64,000 bases of DNA from Chryseobacterium sp. ON_d1 (GTDB lineage: Bacteria > Bacteroidota > Bacteroidia > Flavobacteriales > Weeksellaceae), in assembly GCF_006829085.1 (NCBI RefSeq), contig NZ_BJTC01000001.1, positions 566,500 through 630,499 on the forward strand, written 5' to 3'. Position 1 is the first letter of the stretch; each line of letters begins with the position of its first letter. The notes beneath the pieces were generated by a model, which saw only the letters and a list, made by a program, of their open reading frames with translations, was not told the origin of the DNA and ran no database searches. Made by a program: the position numbers and the translations under genes. Below, one piece after another: positions 51,501-61,563 of the stretch.

Positions 51501-52829
51501 ATGAACACTTTAACAGGTACAAAAGAGTTTTTTACGGGTATTGAAAAAATTAAGTTTGAAGGGAAGGAGAGCAAGAACCCGTTGGCATTCCGCTATTATG
51601 ATGCGGAAAAGATCGTGATGGGAAAACCTATGAAAGACTGGACAAGATTTGCGATGGCATGGTGGCACACCCTGTGTGCAAACGGAAGTGATCCGTTCGG
51701 AGGTCCTACCATCCACCACCCATGGGATATCGGAAATGATGCTGTGACCAGAGCAATGCATAAAATGGACGCAGGCTTTGAATTCATGTCTAAAATGGGC
51801 TTCAGTTATTACTGCTTCCATGATATCGATTTGGTAGATCCTGCGGATAACTGGAAAGACTATGAGAAGAATATGCAGGCGATTGTAGAATACGCAAAAC
51901 AAAAGCAGCAGGAAACCGGAATTAAGCTTTTATGGGGAACAGCCAATGTTTTCACGCATGAAAGATACATGAACGGCGCTTCTACCAATCCAAATTTTGA
52001 TGTAGTGGCATGCGCAGGAACCCAGGTGAAAAATTCAATAGATGCTACCATAGCACTTGGAGGTGAAAATTACGTTTTCTGGGGAGGAAGAGAAGGATAT
52101 ATGAGCCTTTTAAACACGGATATGAAACGTGAAAAAGACCATCTGGCCCGTTTTCTTTCCATGTCAAGAGACTATGCACGCCAGCAAGGCTTTAAAGGAA
52201 CTTTCCTGATCGAGCCAAAGCCGATGGAACCTACCAAACATCAGTACGATTATGACTCTGAAACAGTAATAGGATTTCTTAGACATTACGGATTAGACAA
52301 AGATTTTAAACTGAACATCGAAGTAAACCATGCTACATTGGCGGGGCACACGTTCGAGCATGAACTTCAGGTTGCAGTAGATGCAGGACTTCTAGGAAGC
52401 ATTGATGCCAACAGAGGAGATTATCAGAACGGATGGGATACCGACCAATTCCCGATTGATTACTATGACATGGTTCAGGCATGGCTTGTACTGCTTCCGG
52501 CAGGAGGACTGGGAACAGGAGGCGTAAATTTTGATGCCAAAATCAGAAGAAATTCTATTGATGCTGAAGATTTATTCATTTCACACATTTCAGGAATGGA
52601 TGTATTCGCAAAAGGTCTTCTTGCTGCAGCTGATATTCTTGAAAATTCGGATTACAAAAAACTGAGAACAAACCGCTACGCTTCTTTTGATAACGGAAAT
52701 GGAAAAGCATTCGAGGAGGGTACACTTACACTGGAAGATCTTCAGAGAATCGCTCACGAAATAGGCGAACCACAGCCAAAAAGCGGAAAACAGGAATTGT
52801 TTGAAGCCATCGTGAATATGTATATATAA
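51501..52829 (+). CDS. xylA: D-xylose isomerase
   Basis: A 442-residue TIM-barrel enzyme that converts D-xylose to D-xylulose and uses two divalent metals. Signature pieces are [19 protein letters not shown] (catalytic His and the metal/His-loop, about residues 100-120), the metal-binding [16 protein letters not shown] (Glu/Lys, about 230-245), [18 protein letters not shown] (about 273-290) and [19 protein letters not shown]. The length and the Trp-rich [17 protein letters not shown] segment fit the long class II enzymes. It lies 106 bases after xylB with no terminator between them, so it is probably in the same operon. Confidence 0.96.
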   Translation: MNTLTGTKEFFTGIEKIKFEGKESKNPLAFRYYDAEKIVMGKPMKDWTRFAMAWWHTLCANGSDPFGGPTIHHPWDIGNDAVTRAMHKMDAGFEFMSKMGFSYYCFHDIDLVDPADNWKDYEKNMQAIVEYAKQKQQETGIKLLWGTANVFTHERYMNGASTNPNFDVVACAGTQVKNSIDATIALGGENYVFWGGREGYMSLLNTDMKREKDHLARFLSMSRDYARQQGFKGTFLIEPKPMEPTKHQYDYDSETVIGFLRHYGLDKDFKLNIEVNHATLAGHTFEHELQVAVDAGLLGSIDANRGDYQNGWDTDQFPIDYYDMVQAWLVLLPAGGLGTGGVNFDAKIRRNSIDAEDLFISHISGMDVFAKGLLAAADILENSDYKKLRTNRYASFDNGNGKAFEEGTLTLEDLQRIAHEIGEPQPKSGKQELFEAIVNMYI

Positions 52830-52835
52830 TAATAA

Positions 52836-52898
52836 AATAAAAGGCTAATAAACACTAAGGATTTTTATAAACTATAATTATTAAAACAGCCTTTTATT
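52836..52898. promoter_or_regulatory. Long inverted repeat between xylA and susC
   Basis: AATAAAAGGCT (52836-52846) and AGCCTTTTATT (52888-52898) are an 11-bp perfect inverted repeat with a 41-nt loop, in the 96-base gap. It may limit transcription or stabilise the upstream mRNA; there is no strong T tail. Confidence 0.45.
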
Positions 52899-52925
52899 CA
52901 ACAACTAATACTAAAAATAATAATT

Positions 52926-55820
52926 ATGAACCGATTTTATTTCAATAAAAGCAATAGAGCGGCATTATTTTTTGCAATGACTTTATTGCCTTCCGGTATT
53001 GCATATTCACAGGTTAAAAAAGATACAGTAGCTAAGGAGAATAAAATAGATGAAGTTGTTGTGATAGGATATGGAACCCAGAGAAAAGAAGCTGTAACAG
53101 GTTCCGTTGCTACTGTTAAAGGAGATGCTTTGCGTGAAGTGCCTTCTGCCAACATTACCCAGGCATTACAGGGAAGAACAGCAGGGGTAGATATCTCACA
53201 AACCTCTACAAAACCGGGTGCTGCCATGCAGATCCGTATCAGGGGAACAAGGTCTCTGACCGGAGATAATAACCCGTTGATTGTATTGGATGGTATTCCT
53301 TTTGTGGGATCACTGGGAGATATCAGCTCAAGTGATATCAAAAGTATTGACATCCTGAAAGATGCCTCAGCTACAGCCATCTATGGGTCAAGAGGAGCAA
53401 ACGGGGTTATTCTCGTTACCACCAACAGAGGAGCAAAAGGGCAGAGGCCTAAATTTACCTATAACACCTTTACAGGAGTTCAGACTCTGTTTTCAAAATA
53501 TCCTATGATGGATGGCCCTCAGTTTGCAAAATTGCGTGCTTATGCCATTCCTGCTGGAAATACGACGCCTTTGTATTCCAATGGGGTGGATGAGAACAAC
53601 AGTGTTAATACAGACTGGCAAAGCCTGTACTATAAGCCGGCAATGATGACCAGCCATGATATCGGGGTTTCAGGAGGAACAGAAGGTGGAAACTATAATG
53701 TGGGATTATCTTATTTTAAGCAAAATGCATTAATTCCGCTTCAGAGTTATGAAAGATTTGCCCTGCGTACAGCTATCGATCAGCAGGTAGGTTCTTCTTT
53801 CAGATTTGGTTTTACCACCAATACCAACTATTCTGTCTCCCAGGGAAATGGAGTAAATCCGGGAGCAGTTCTGGGATATTCTCCTATTGCCAATCCTTAT
53901 AATTCGGATGGAAGCCTTAAAAGAGTAATGAGTACGGCTGGTGGAATTGATCAGACATGGATTTATACCAGAAGAAGTCTGGAAAATCTGGGAGATAAAT
54001 ATATTGATGAAACCAAGGCTTTTGCATCCTATAATAATCTTTATGGTGAGGTCAACCTGCCAATCAAAGGATTGAAATACCGATTGAATGTAGGTTTGGA
54101 TTTCCGTACCTCAAACAGCGGAAACTATGCCGGTGTAGGAGTTTTCAATACCAATGCACAGGGACCCTCAGCGGCAGGAAGAGGAAATAACCAGACTTAT
54201 CACTGGGTGTTGGAAAACCTTTTGACTTATGACCGTACATTTGGTAAGCATAAGATTAATGCTGTAGCATTATATTCTGCGGAAGGAAATAAGTATACAA
54301 GCTCATATATGAGTGCAAAGAACGTTCCGGCAGACTTTTTCCAGTATTATAACTTAGGACAGTCACCACAGGCAGATATTACCGTAAGACCTGAAGATCA
54401 GATTTATTGGAAAACAGGTTTGCTGTCTGGAATGGGAAGAATCATGTATACCTATGACAACAAGTATATGCTGACAGCAACACTTCGTGCAGATGGGTCT
54501 TCAAGACTGGCTCCGGGTAACAAATGGCATACTTATCCTGCATTATCATTAGGATGGAATGTTACCAACGAATCTTTCATGCAGAATATTAAAGCTATTA
54601 ATCTCCTTAAATTCAGAGCGGGATGGGGACAGACTTCCAATCAGGCTGTAAATCCGTATTCCACACTGGGAGCACTTACAGTTACTCCTTATAATTTTGG
54701 AGGGACCAACAGTACAGGAGTTTATGTAAGCCAGGCACCAAATCCTAATCTTGGCTGGGAATATTCAAAAACCCAAAACTATGGGGTAGACTTCGGCCTG
54801 TTTAACAATCGTCTTACAGGAAGTGTGGAATATTACAAAACCCATACATATGACCTGTTGACACAGAAAAGCCTTCCGCCATCCACAGCCATAGGTTCTA
54901 TTGTATCCAATGTGGCAGAAACAGAAAATAAAGGTTTTGAAGTAAGTCTTAACGGGGTCATTTTTGATAACCCGGATGGGTTTACCTGGGAGGCCGGAAT
55001 TAACTTCTATACCAACAGAAACAAAATTTTATCTCTTGCATCCGGAACACCGCGTGATGTTAATAACTTATGGTTTGTAGGGCATAATATCAACTCTTTA
55101 TATGATTATCAGTATATAGGGCTTTGGCAGGCCGGAGATCCTTACCAGAATATTCTGGAACCAGGAACAGCAGCTGATGTTGTAGGATCTATTAAAGTGC
55201 TGTATACAGGAGGTTATAATCCTGACGGGACGCCGGTAAGAGCCATAGGACCTGATGACAGACAGATCTTTGATACCGCTCCGAAATTTCAGGGAGGATT
55301 CAATATGCGTTTTGCCTATAAGAATTTTGAACTTAGTACGGTAGGAGCTTTTCAGCATGGAGGAATCCTGATAAGCTCTCTATACGGATCTGCAAGTTAT
55401 CTTAACAGATTAACAGGTCGTGGTAATAACGTGGATGTTGACTATTGGACAGAAGATAATACAGGTGCCTACTTTCCGCGTCCCGGACGTCATTTAAGTG
55501 GTGACAATCCAAAGTATTCTTCCACTTTGGCAATGTTTGATGCTTCCTATCTTAAGCTTCGTACCATAACATTAGGGTATAATATCGATAAAGACTTTTT
55601 AAAGGATTTGAAGATCACCAGTTTAAGAATCTACTTTACGGTAACCAATCCTGTGGTATTATTTTCTCCTTATCATAAATTCTCAGGAATGGATCCGGAA
55701 CCTAACTCTTTAGGTAATGAAAACCAGGCTGTAAGCGGATATCAATCGAGACAGCCGATTATTGGAACCAATAACCCTTCTACAAGAAATTATTTAATGG
55801 GACTTAACTTAACCTTTTAA
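52926..55820 (+). CDS. SusC/RagA-type TonB-linked outer-membrane transporter
   Basis: A 964-residue SusC-like porin. A signal peptide is at about residues 1-28 (FFAMTLLPSGIAYSQ end). It lacks both the STN and the carboxypeptidase-regulatory domain, so it signals through no FecR. The TonB box and start of the plug are IDEVVVIGYGTQRKEAVTGS; the plug continues with IRIRGTRSLTGDNNPLIVLDG and ATAIYGSRGANGVILVTT (about residues 110-150). The beta-barrel ends in NYLMGLNLTF. With SusD it should import an oligosaccharide; the neighbouring pentose and hexuronate genes suggest xylo- or glucurono-oligosaccharides. Confidence 0.93.
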   Translation: MNRFYFNKSNRAALFFAMTLLPSGIAYSQVKKDTVAKENKIDEVVVIGYGTQRKEAVTGSVATVKGDALREVPSANITQALQGRTAGVDISQTSTKPGAAMQIRIRGTRSLTGDNNPLIVLDGIPFVGSLGDISSSDIKSIDILKDASATAIYGSRGANGVILVTTNRGAKGQRPKFTYNTFTGVQTLFSKYPMMDGPQFAKLRAYAIPAGNTTPLYSNGVDENNSVNTDWQSLYYKPAMMTSHDIGVSGGTEGGNYNVGLSYFKQNALIPLQSYERFALRTAIDQQVGSSFRFGFTTNTNYSVSQGNGVNPGAVLGYSPIANPYNSDGSLKRVMSTAGGIDQTWIYTRRSLENLGDKYIDETKAFASYNNLYGEVNLPIKGLKYRLNVGLDFRTSNSGNYAGVGVFNTNAQGPSAAGRGNNQTYHWVLENLLTYDRTFGKHKINAVALYSAEGNKYTSSYMSAKNVPADFFQYYNLGQSPQADITVRPEDQIYWKTGLLSGMGRIMYTYDNKYMLTATLRADGSSRLAPGNKWHTYPALSLGWNVTNESFMQNIKAINLLKFRAGWGQTSNQAVNPYSTLGALTVTPYNFGGTNSTGVYVSQAPNPNLGWEYSKTQNYGVDFGLFNNRLTGSVEYYKTHTYDLLTQKSLPPSTAIGSIVSNVAETENKGFEVSLNGVIFDNPDGFTWEAGINFYTNRNKILSLASGTPRDVNNLWFVGHNINSLYDYQYIGLWQAGDPYQNILEPGTAADVVGSIKVLYTGGYNPDGTPVRAIGPDDRQIFDTAPKFQGGFNMRFAYKNFELSTVGAFQHGGILISSLYGSASYLNRLTGRGNNVDVDYWTEDNTGAYFPRPGRHLSGDNPKYSSTLAMFDASYLKLRTITLGYNIDKDFLKDLKITSLRIYFTVTNPVVLFSPYHKFSGMDPEPNSLGNENQAVSGYQSRQPIIGTNNPSTRNYLMGLNLTF

Positions 55821-55832
55821 AACCGGACAGTC

Positions 55833-57791
55833 ATGATAAATTTTAATAAAAAACTGATAATTGGAGCCATCTTCTTATCACTTACATTTACAGGATGTAA
55901 TGAAATTCTTGACGAGCAGCCAAGATCAAGCTACACCGTTGACTACTTTAATACACCGGACGGAATCAACCAGAGTTTTACTTCCCTGTACAGACAGCTG
56001 AGATTGCTGTATGGAAACGGATATTTTATGAGCAATTGCCAGAATGGAACGGATGAGTCTACCTGGGCACAAAGTGCTGATGGTAATTTTAAGGAATTGG
56101 ATATGTCCGGAAACGGAATTATCAATTCCAATACTTTTCCAACAAGCATGATTTGGGGGTCGGTTTTCCCTTATATTAATACGGCTAACGGGATTATAGA
56201 AAAAGGACCGGGATTCGGAATTGCAGAATCTATGATTTCTGAAGCCAGGTTTTTCAGAGCATTCGACTATTTCATGCTGGTGCAGACCTATGGGGGAGTT
56301 CCATTGGATCTTGGAGCTGGAGAACTTAAGTTTAATACTTTACCTGCAACAATTTCCACAAGAAATACAGTTACTGAAGTTTATACAAAGGTGATTTTTC
56401 CAGATCTTGTTAAAGCTATTGATAATCTCCCTGCAGCACCAAGAGTAACAGGCGGAGTTACAAAGAATGTAGCAAGATTATTTCTTGCCAAAGCTTATCT
56501 TACTTATGGCTGGTGGCTGCAGAATCCTAACAATATACCTACTTATCCGGAAGTAGCGAGAAATGACCCTGACGGGCACAACGCCCAATGGTATTTTCAG
56601 CAGGCCTACGATATAGCTATGGCAGGAATTAATAACCCCGGAAGTTATGGCCTTCAGCCCACTTTTTATGATGTAAATGTTGGAGCTAATGACAGAAACA
56701 GTGAGTCTATGCTGTATGCAGACCACACACAGTCAAGCTCCTATTACAATGAAAGTGACCCTGTAGGATTTGGATCTGGCTGGGCCCCTGACAATTTTGC
56801 CGCCTGGATGCAGACATGGAATTATACAGCCATCAAAAGCAGCAAAACAACAGCATGGGCAGGAGCAGACGTGGTAAGCTCAATACAGCGTGAAGCAGCC
56901 CAACCTCTGGGACGCCCATGGGTACGTATGTGTCCTACTCTGGGAGTTATTAAAAATACTTTTGCCGATAAAACCAATGATTCCCGCTATGATGGAACTT
57001 TTGTAACCACTTACAGAGGAAACTGGAATAAAAACGGAACAGGGCTTACAGGTGTGGCCGTATTGTATAACGCCAATAACCTTCCGGTACAACCTGGAGG
57101 AGCTATCCTGAGTTTCCTTAATGATGACAGCCAGACCCCTACCTATCCTTCAGGATCAGGACAAAGCGGCGTAGGTGCAGGGACTCTGCCGGGAAGAGCA
57201 GACTGGGTGATTGCGCCAAACGGAATCAGCAGAATTGTATACCCGGGATTATGGAAGATAGGAACTTACCGTACTGATGATCCAAATGGTTTAGGATATC
57301 CGAATGCAGGATTAACCCGTCCTTTCAGCGTTGCCAAATTCTCAGAATTCTATTTTATTGCTGCGGAAGCAGCCGTTAAAGGAGCTTCAGGAGCGATGAC
57401 AGCCAGAGATCTTATCAATGTCATTCGTGCCCGTGCCGGAAAATGGAAGTTCAATAATGCCCAGAATGCTGCTTATGTAGCAGATAACAGTGCAGCGATG
57501 ACTGCTGCTACACCCGCTGTAATTACTATTGATTATATCCTTGCAGAGAGATCCCGTGAATATTACGGAGAATTTTACAGATGGTATGATCTGGTACGTA
57601 CACAGAAATGGGGAGATTATGCAGCTACCTACCAGATCGGGGGAGCTTCTTATGGAGATCATACTCCACAGACAGTAACGAGAACCATCAAGCCTTTCCA
57701 TTATCTGAGACCAATTCCTCAGAATCAGCTTGATGCAATGGAAGTTTCTGCTGATATTAAGGCAAAATATCAGAACCCCGGATACAATTAA
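55833..57791 (+). CDS. SusD/RagB-type glycan-binding lipoprotein
   Basis: A 652-residue surface lipoprotein, at the long end for SusD proteins. The signal MINFNKKLIIGAIFLSLTFT is followed by GCNE, a lipobox with the acylated Cys at residue 22. Helical TPR-like parts include ISEARFFRAFDYFMLVQTYGGVPLD (the SusD signature, about 130-155) and ILAERSREYYGEFYRWYDLVRTQK near the end, then FHYLRPIPQNQLDAM. A long insertion with many Asn/Trp residues (about 230-430) could form an extended glycan-binding surface. It follows susC after 12 bases. Confidence 0.93.
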   Translation: MINFNKKLIIGAIFLSLTFTGCNEILDEQPRSSYTVDYFNTPDGINQSFTSLYRQLRLLYGNGYFMSNCQNGTDESTWAQSADGNFKELDMSGNGIINSNTFPTSMIWGSVFPYINTANGIIEKGPGFGIAESMISEARFFRAFDYFMLVQTYGGVPLDLGAGELKFNTLPATISTRNTVTEVYTKVIFPDLVKAIDNLPAAPRVTGGVTKNVARLFLAKAYLTYGWWLQNPNNIPTYPEVARNDPDGHNAQWYFQQAYDIAMAGINNPGSYGLQPTFYDVNVGANDRNSESMLYADHTQSSSYYNESDPVGFGSGWAPDNFAAWMQTWNYTAIKSSKTTAWAGADVVSSIQREAAQPLGRPWVRMCPTLGVIKNTFADKTNDSRYDGTFVTTYRGNWNKNGTGLTGVAVLYNANNLPVQPGGAILSFLNDDSQTPTYPSGSGQSGVGAGTLPGRADWVIAPNGISRIVYPGLWKIGTYRTDDPNGLGYPNAGLTRPFSVAKFSEFYFIAAEAAVKGASGAMTARDLINVIRARAGKWKFNNAQNAAYVADNSAAMTAATPAVITIDYILAERSREYYGEFYRWYDLVRTQKWGDYAATYQIGGASYGDHTPQTVTRTIKPFHYLRPIPQNQLDAMEVSADIKAKYQNPGYN

Positions 57792-57814
57792 TTTCATTCT
57801 ACATTCATATCAGC

Positions 57815-57849
57815 AACAGAGTAGGTGTGAAAGCACCTGCTTTGTTTAC
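57815..57849 (+). terminator. Terminator or attenuator between susD and uxuA
   Basis: AACAGAGTAGGTG (57815-57827) pairs with CACCTGCTTTGTT (57834-57846) with two G-T wobbles, 6-nt loop, followed by a short T run. It may lower the downstream genes relative to susCD. Confidence 0.6.
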
Positions 57850-57869
57850 TGAATTAAAATTTAAAAATT

Positions 57870-59045
57870 ATGGAAAAAACCTGGCGTTGGTTTGGAAAAA
57901 AAGACAAAATAGAACTGAGCACGCTTCGTCAAATAGGAGTAGAAGGAATTGTTTCTGCGCTGCATGATATCCCAAACGGAGAAATCTGGAATCCGGAGGC
58001 CATCAATGATTATAAAAACTATATAGAAAGCCACGGACTTCGCTGGTCTGTTGTGGAAAGTCTTCCCGTGAGTGAAGCTATCAAATACGGAGGTGAAGAC
58101 CGTGACTCTTTAATAGAAAATTATATCACAAGCCTTGAAAATTTGGGTAAAGCAGGCATTACAACAGTTTGCTACAATTTTATGCCTGTTCTGGACTGGG
58201 CACGTACCGATCTTTTCCACGAATGGGAAGATGGTTCGTCATCCCTCTATTTCGACAAAGCCAAATTTGCGTACTTCGAAATTCATATCCTTCAAAGAGA
58301 AGGGGCAGAAAACGACTATAATCCGGAGATCCTTCAGAAGGTAGAAGAATTAAAAAATACATTAACGGAGAAAGATAACAATGACCTGATAGATTCAGTC
58401 ATTGTAAAAACACAGGGATTCGTGAACGGAAATATCAAAGAAGGTGAAATAAATCCTGTGGAAAAGTTCAAAAGTTTATTGGAATTGTATGATGGTATCG
58501 ATAAACATCAGCTTCGTCAGAACATGAAATATTTCCTTGAAAAAATAATGCCTGTCTGTGAAAAATGGAATATCCAGATGTGTGTACACCCTGATGATCC
58601 TCCGTTTTCACTATTGGGTTTACCAAGAATAGTGACCAATGAAGAAGATATTGACTGGCTTCTGCAGGCTGTTGACAATCCTCACAACGGGTTGACTTTC
58701 TGTGCGGGTTCTTTAAGTGCTAATCTTCAGAATGATGTTCCCAAGCTGGCTCAGAAATTTGCCCACCGGACGAAATTCGTTCACCTGAGAAGTACCAATG
58801 TCTTTGAAAATGGTGACTTCATCGAGGCCCATCACCTGGGAGGAAGAGGAAAACTCATCGACGTGATCCGTGTATTTGAAAAAGAAAACCCTGATCTGCC
58901 CATGAGAATTGACCACGGAAGACTTTTAACAGAAGATGTTGATAAAGGATATAATCCCGGCTATTCATTTTTGGGACGAATGCTGGCATTGGGTCAGATC
59001 GAAGGAGTAATGGCCGCAGTACAGTCGGAATTACAGAAAAATTAA
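57870..59045 (+). CDS. uxuA: D-mannonate dehydratase
   Basis: A 391-residue TIM-barrel, Mn-dependent dehydratase that turns D-mannonate into 2-dehydro-3-deoxy-gluconate (KDG). It starts MEKTWRWFGKKDKIELSTLRQIGVEG, with GWRWFG-like first strand and VVESLPVSEAIKYG; the metal and catalytic residues are in MCVHPDDPPFSLLGLPRI (about residues 236-253), TFCAGSLSANLQND and FVHLRSTNVFENGDF. The C-terminal RIDHGRLLTEDVDKGYNPGYSFLGRMLALGQIEG region is typical of UxuA rather than the enolase-superfamily enzymes. It lies 32 bases before the mannonate oxidoreductase. Confidence 0.94.
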   Translation: MEKTWRWFGKKDKIELSTLRQIGVEGIVSALHDIPNGEIWNPEAINDYKNYIESHGLRWSVVESLPVSEAIKYGGEDRDSLIENYITSLENLGKAGITTVCYNFMPVLDWARTDLFHEWEDGSSSLYFDKAKFAYFEIHILQREGAENDYNPEILQKVEELKNTLTEKDNNDLIDSVIVKTQGFVNGNIKEGEINPVEKFKSLLELYDGIDKHQLRQNMKYFLEKIMPVCEKWNIQMCVHPDDPPFSLLGLPRIVTNEEDIDWLLQAVDNPHNGLTFCAGSLSANLQNDVPKLAQKFAHRTKFVHLRSTNVFENGDFIEAHHLGGRGKLIDVIRVFEKENPDLPMRIDHGRLLTEDVDKGYNPGYSFLGRMLALGQIEGVMAAVQSELQKN

Positions 59046-59077
59046 TCTGCGTTTGTAATAAAATAGTAAAAAGTAAA

Positions 59078-59893
59078 ATGAAAGACCTGTTTAGTATTAA
59101 AGACAAAGTCGCAGTCATCACAGGGGCTTCAGGTGTTTTAGGAGGAAGTCTTGCTAAAAGTTTTATAGAGGCCGGCGCCAGAGTTGTGGCACTGGGAAGA
59201 AACCAGGAAACACTGGACGCACGTGTAAAAGAACTGACAGACTTGGGAGGAGATGCATTCGCTATAGAAGCCAATGTGATGGATATAGAAAGCCTTGAAT
59301 CTGCTGCAGAGAAAATAAAGGAAAAATATGGCAGCATTGATATTCTGCTCAATATAGCCGGTGGAAATATTCCGGCTGCAACCTTATCTCCCGAACAGTC
59401 ATTTTTTGATATGGATATGAAGGGATGGGCAGAAGTTACCGATCTTAATATCAACGGAACCGTTTACCCCAGCTATGTTTTCGGAAAAGTAATGGCTGAG
59501 CAGGGGAGTGGAAACATTATCAATATTTCTTCCATGGCTGCCTATTCAGCCATTACAAGAGTGGCAGGATATTCTGCAGCCAAATCAGCAATTACCAATT
59601 TTACCCAATGGCTGGCCTCTGATCTTGCATTAAAATTCGGAGATAAGATACGTGTGAATGCCGTGGCACCAGGATTTTTCATTGGAGATCAGAACCGTGC
59701 AATCCTTCTGAATCCGGACGGAAGTTTGACAGAGCGAAGTAAAAAAGTAATAGCCAAAACACCCATGAAGAGATTTGGAGAAGTAGAAGAGCTGAACGGT
59801 GTTGTACAGTTTCTGTGCTCAGAGGCAGCAAGTTTCATCACAGGCGCACTGATTCCTGTTGACGGAGGTTTCAGCGCCTTCAGTGGAGTATAA
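59078..59893 (+). CDS. SDR-type D-mannonate oxidoreductase (fructuronate reductase)
   Basis: A 271-residue classical SDR. The NAD(P) loop is TGASGVLGGSLAKSF (about residues 16-30), NIAGGN is near 92, and the catalytic Tyr/Lys is Y-S-A-A-K in RVAGYSAAKSAITNF (about 165-180). The end VNAVAPGFFIGDQNRAILLNPDG resembles mannonate-forming SDRs found beside uxuA in Bacteroidota, replacing the unrelated long-chain UxuB of E. coli. The predicted step is D-fructuronate plus NAD(P)H to D-mannonate. Placement right after uxuA and before uxaC makes it the missing step. A terminator follows, so uxuA and this gene end one unit. Confidence 0.87.
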   Translation: MKDLFSIKDKVAVITGASGVLGGSLAKSFIEAGARVVALGRNQETLDARVKELTDLGGDAFAIEANVMDIESLESAAEKIKEKYGSIDILLNIAGGNIPAATLSPEQSFFDMDMKGWAEVTDLNINGTVYPSYVFGKVMAEQGSGNIINISSMAAYSAITRVAGYSAAKSAITNFTQWLASDLALKFGDKIRVNAVAPGFFIGDQNRAILLNPDGSLTERSKKVIAKTPMKRFGEVEELNGVVQFLCSEAASFITGALIPVDGGFSAFSGV

Positions 59894-59930
59894 AAGTATA
59901 AAAACTAATTTCTTCATATATAATAATTGG

Positions 59931-59968
59931 AACAGGACCTTAATGGTTTCATTCAAGGTCTTGTTTTT
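59931..59968 (+). terminator. Intrinsic terminator after the mannonate oxidoreductase gene
   Basis: AACAGGACCTT (59931-59941) pairs with AAGGTCTTGTT (59955-59965) with one G-T wobble, 13-nt loop, followed by five T in a row from 59964. It separates uxuA-SDR from uxaC. Confidence 0.78.
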
Positions 59969-59993
59969 AAAATGTAGACACCAAAGTGTTGTG

Positions 59994-60107
59994 AAAATCT
60001 TTGATTTTCATTTTATGTGAACTTTTCTGCAGAATTATTTTAAACTTTCTTAAGTGAGCTAAAGTGTTTTAAAATAAAGATTTTGTGACTTTGCAGAGTT
60101 TAAACAA
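59994..60107. repeat. Dispersed non-coding repeat, copy B
   Basis: The partner of 34380-34502. The first 37 bases match at 36 positions, then the shared blocks are CTTAAGTGA-CT, GTGTTTTAAAAT, TTTTGTG-CTTT and AGTTTAAACAA. It occupies the gap just after a terminator and 33 bases before the uxaC ATG, so it may contain or displace the uxaC promoter. Confidence 0.8.
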
Positions 60108-60140
60108 GTTAATTAAAATCCAGGATTGTAAAAATAAATA

Positions 60141-61559
60141 ATGAGTAATTCCATTAAAAATAAAAATGTTTTCGGAGAACTGTTTTTGCTTGAATCAGCA
60201 AAGGCAGAGAATCTGTATTTCGGCTATGCCAAAGAGATGCCGGTTATCGATTATCACAATCATCTTGAGCCGGATGTTATTTCGGCCAATCAGCATTTCC
60301 GCTCCCCAAACGCTATCTGGCTGGATGGTGACCATTACAAATGGAGAGCCATGAGAAACTTTGGTACTGATGAACAGTTTATTTCCGGAAATGCTTCAGA
60401 TCAGGAAAAATTCAGGAAATGGGCAGAGGTAGTACCTTATACCCTTCGTAACCCCTTATTTCACTGGACTCATCTGGAACTCAAAAATCCTTTTGGAATC
60501 AGCGAGTATTTATCACCCAAAAATGCAGATACCGTGTATCATCAGATGAATGAAAGTCTGCAGACACCTGGTTTTTTGCCACAATCCATTATTGAAAATT
60601 TTAAAGTAGAAGCCTTATGTACTACAGATGATCCTGCTGATGATCTGGTTCATCATAAAGCATTAAAAAACAGTGGATTTAAAACAGCTGTTCTTCCGGC
60701 TTTCCGCCCTGATGCCTATATTAATATGATAAATCCCGAACAGTATCTTTCAGGAATTAAAAAGCTTGAAAAAGTCTGTGGGTTTTCAATCACTTCAGCT
60801 TCTGATCTGTTGAATGCACTTCAGTCCAGAATCAATTATTTTGTGGAAGCAGGGGCCAAAGTGGCCGATCACGGCTTTGAATATTTTCCGGATACCAAAA
60901 AGTGGAATCAAAACCTTGAAAAAGAGTTTTCCGAATTCCTGAAGGGCAATCTCTCAACATTTTCCGATCCTGAAGCTTTATGCGGCTATATGCTGAAAGA
61001 GCTTTGCAAAATGTATGCAGAAAAAGGCTGGGTACAGCAGTTTCATGTAGGGGCAACCCGAAACAACAATTCAGAAATGTTCAGAAAAATGGGTGCCAAT
61101 GCAGGATACGATGCCATTGGAGAACCATATTACGCACAGAGAATGAGTATTTTGCTGGATGAACTGAATTCGGAAGAAAAGCTGACCAAAACTATTATTT
61201 ACAATCTGAATCCGGCATTTAATGAAGTTCTGGCATCCCTTGCCGGAAATTTCAATGAAGGAGGCATCAAATCCAAAGTACAGTTTGGAGCAGCCTGGTG
61301 GTTTCTTGATCAGCTTGACGGGATGACCAAGCAGATGAATACGCTTTCCAATATCGGTCTGATCAGCACTTTTGTCGGCATGCTGACTGATTCCCGAAGC
61401 CTTTTATCATTCTCAAGACACGATTATTTCAGGAGGCTTTTATGCAATATGTTCGGAAGTGAAATGGAAAGAGGTCTTCTTCCCGATGACGAAAAATGGG
61501 TAGGAAAGATCATCCAGGATATCTGTTATCACAATACAAAAAATTATTTTGAAATATAA
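60141..61559 (+). CDS. uxaC: Glucuronate isomerase
   Basis: A 472-residue metal-dependent isomerase of the amidohydrolase superfamily. It converts D-glucuronate to D-fructuronate and D-galacturonate to D-tagaturonate. Visible motifs are VIDYHNHLEPDVISANQHF (the H-x-H metal site, about residues 35-53), LCTTDDPADDLVHHK (about 155-170) and the C-terminal LLSFSRHDYFRRLLCNMFG with the distal His. QFHVGATRNNN carries another conserved His. The length fits. As part of this cluster it is the entry step of the glucuronate arm. It overlaps no gene; kdgK starts four bases past its stop. Confidence 0.95.
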   Translation: MSNSIKNKNVFGELFLLESAKAENLYFGYAKEMPVIDYHNHLEPDVISANQHFRSPNAIWLDGDHYKWRAMRNFGTDEQFISGNASDQEKFRKWAEVVPYTLRNPLFHWTHLELKNPFGISEYLSPKNADTVYHQMNESLQTPGFLPQSIIENFKVEALCTTDDPADDLVHHKALKNSGFKTAVLPAFRPDAYINMINPEQYLSGIKKLEKVCGFSITSASDLLNALQSRINYFVEAGAKVADHGFEYFPDTKKWNQNLEKEFSEFLKGNLSTFSDPEALCGYMLKELCKMYAEKGWVQQFHVGATRNNNSEMFRKMGANAGYDAIGEPYYAQRMSILLDELNSEEKLTKTIIYNLNPAFNEVLASLAGNFNEGGIKSKVQFGAAWWFLDQLDGMTKQMNTLSNIGLISTFVGMLTDSRSLLSFSRHDYFRRLLCNMFGSEMERGLLPDDEKWVGKIIQDICYHNTKNYFEI

Positions 61560-61563
61560 AATC

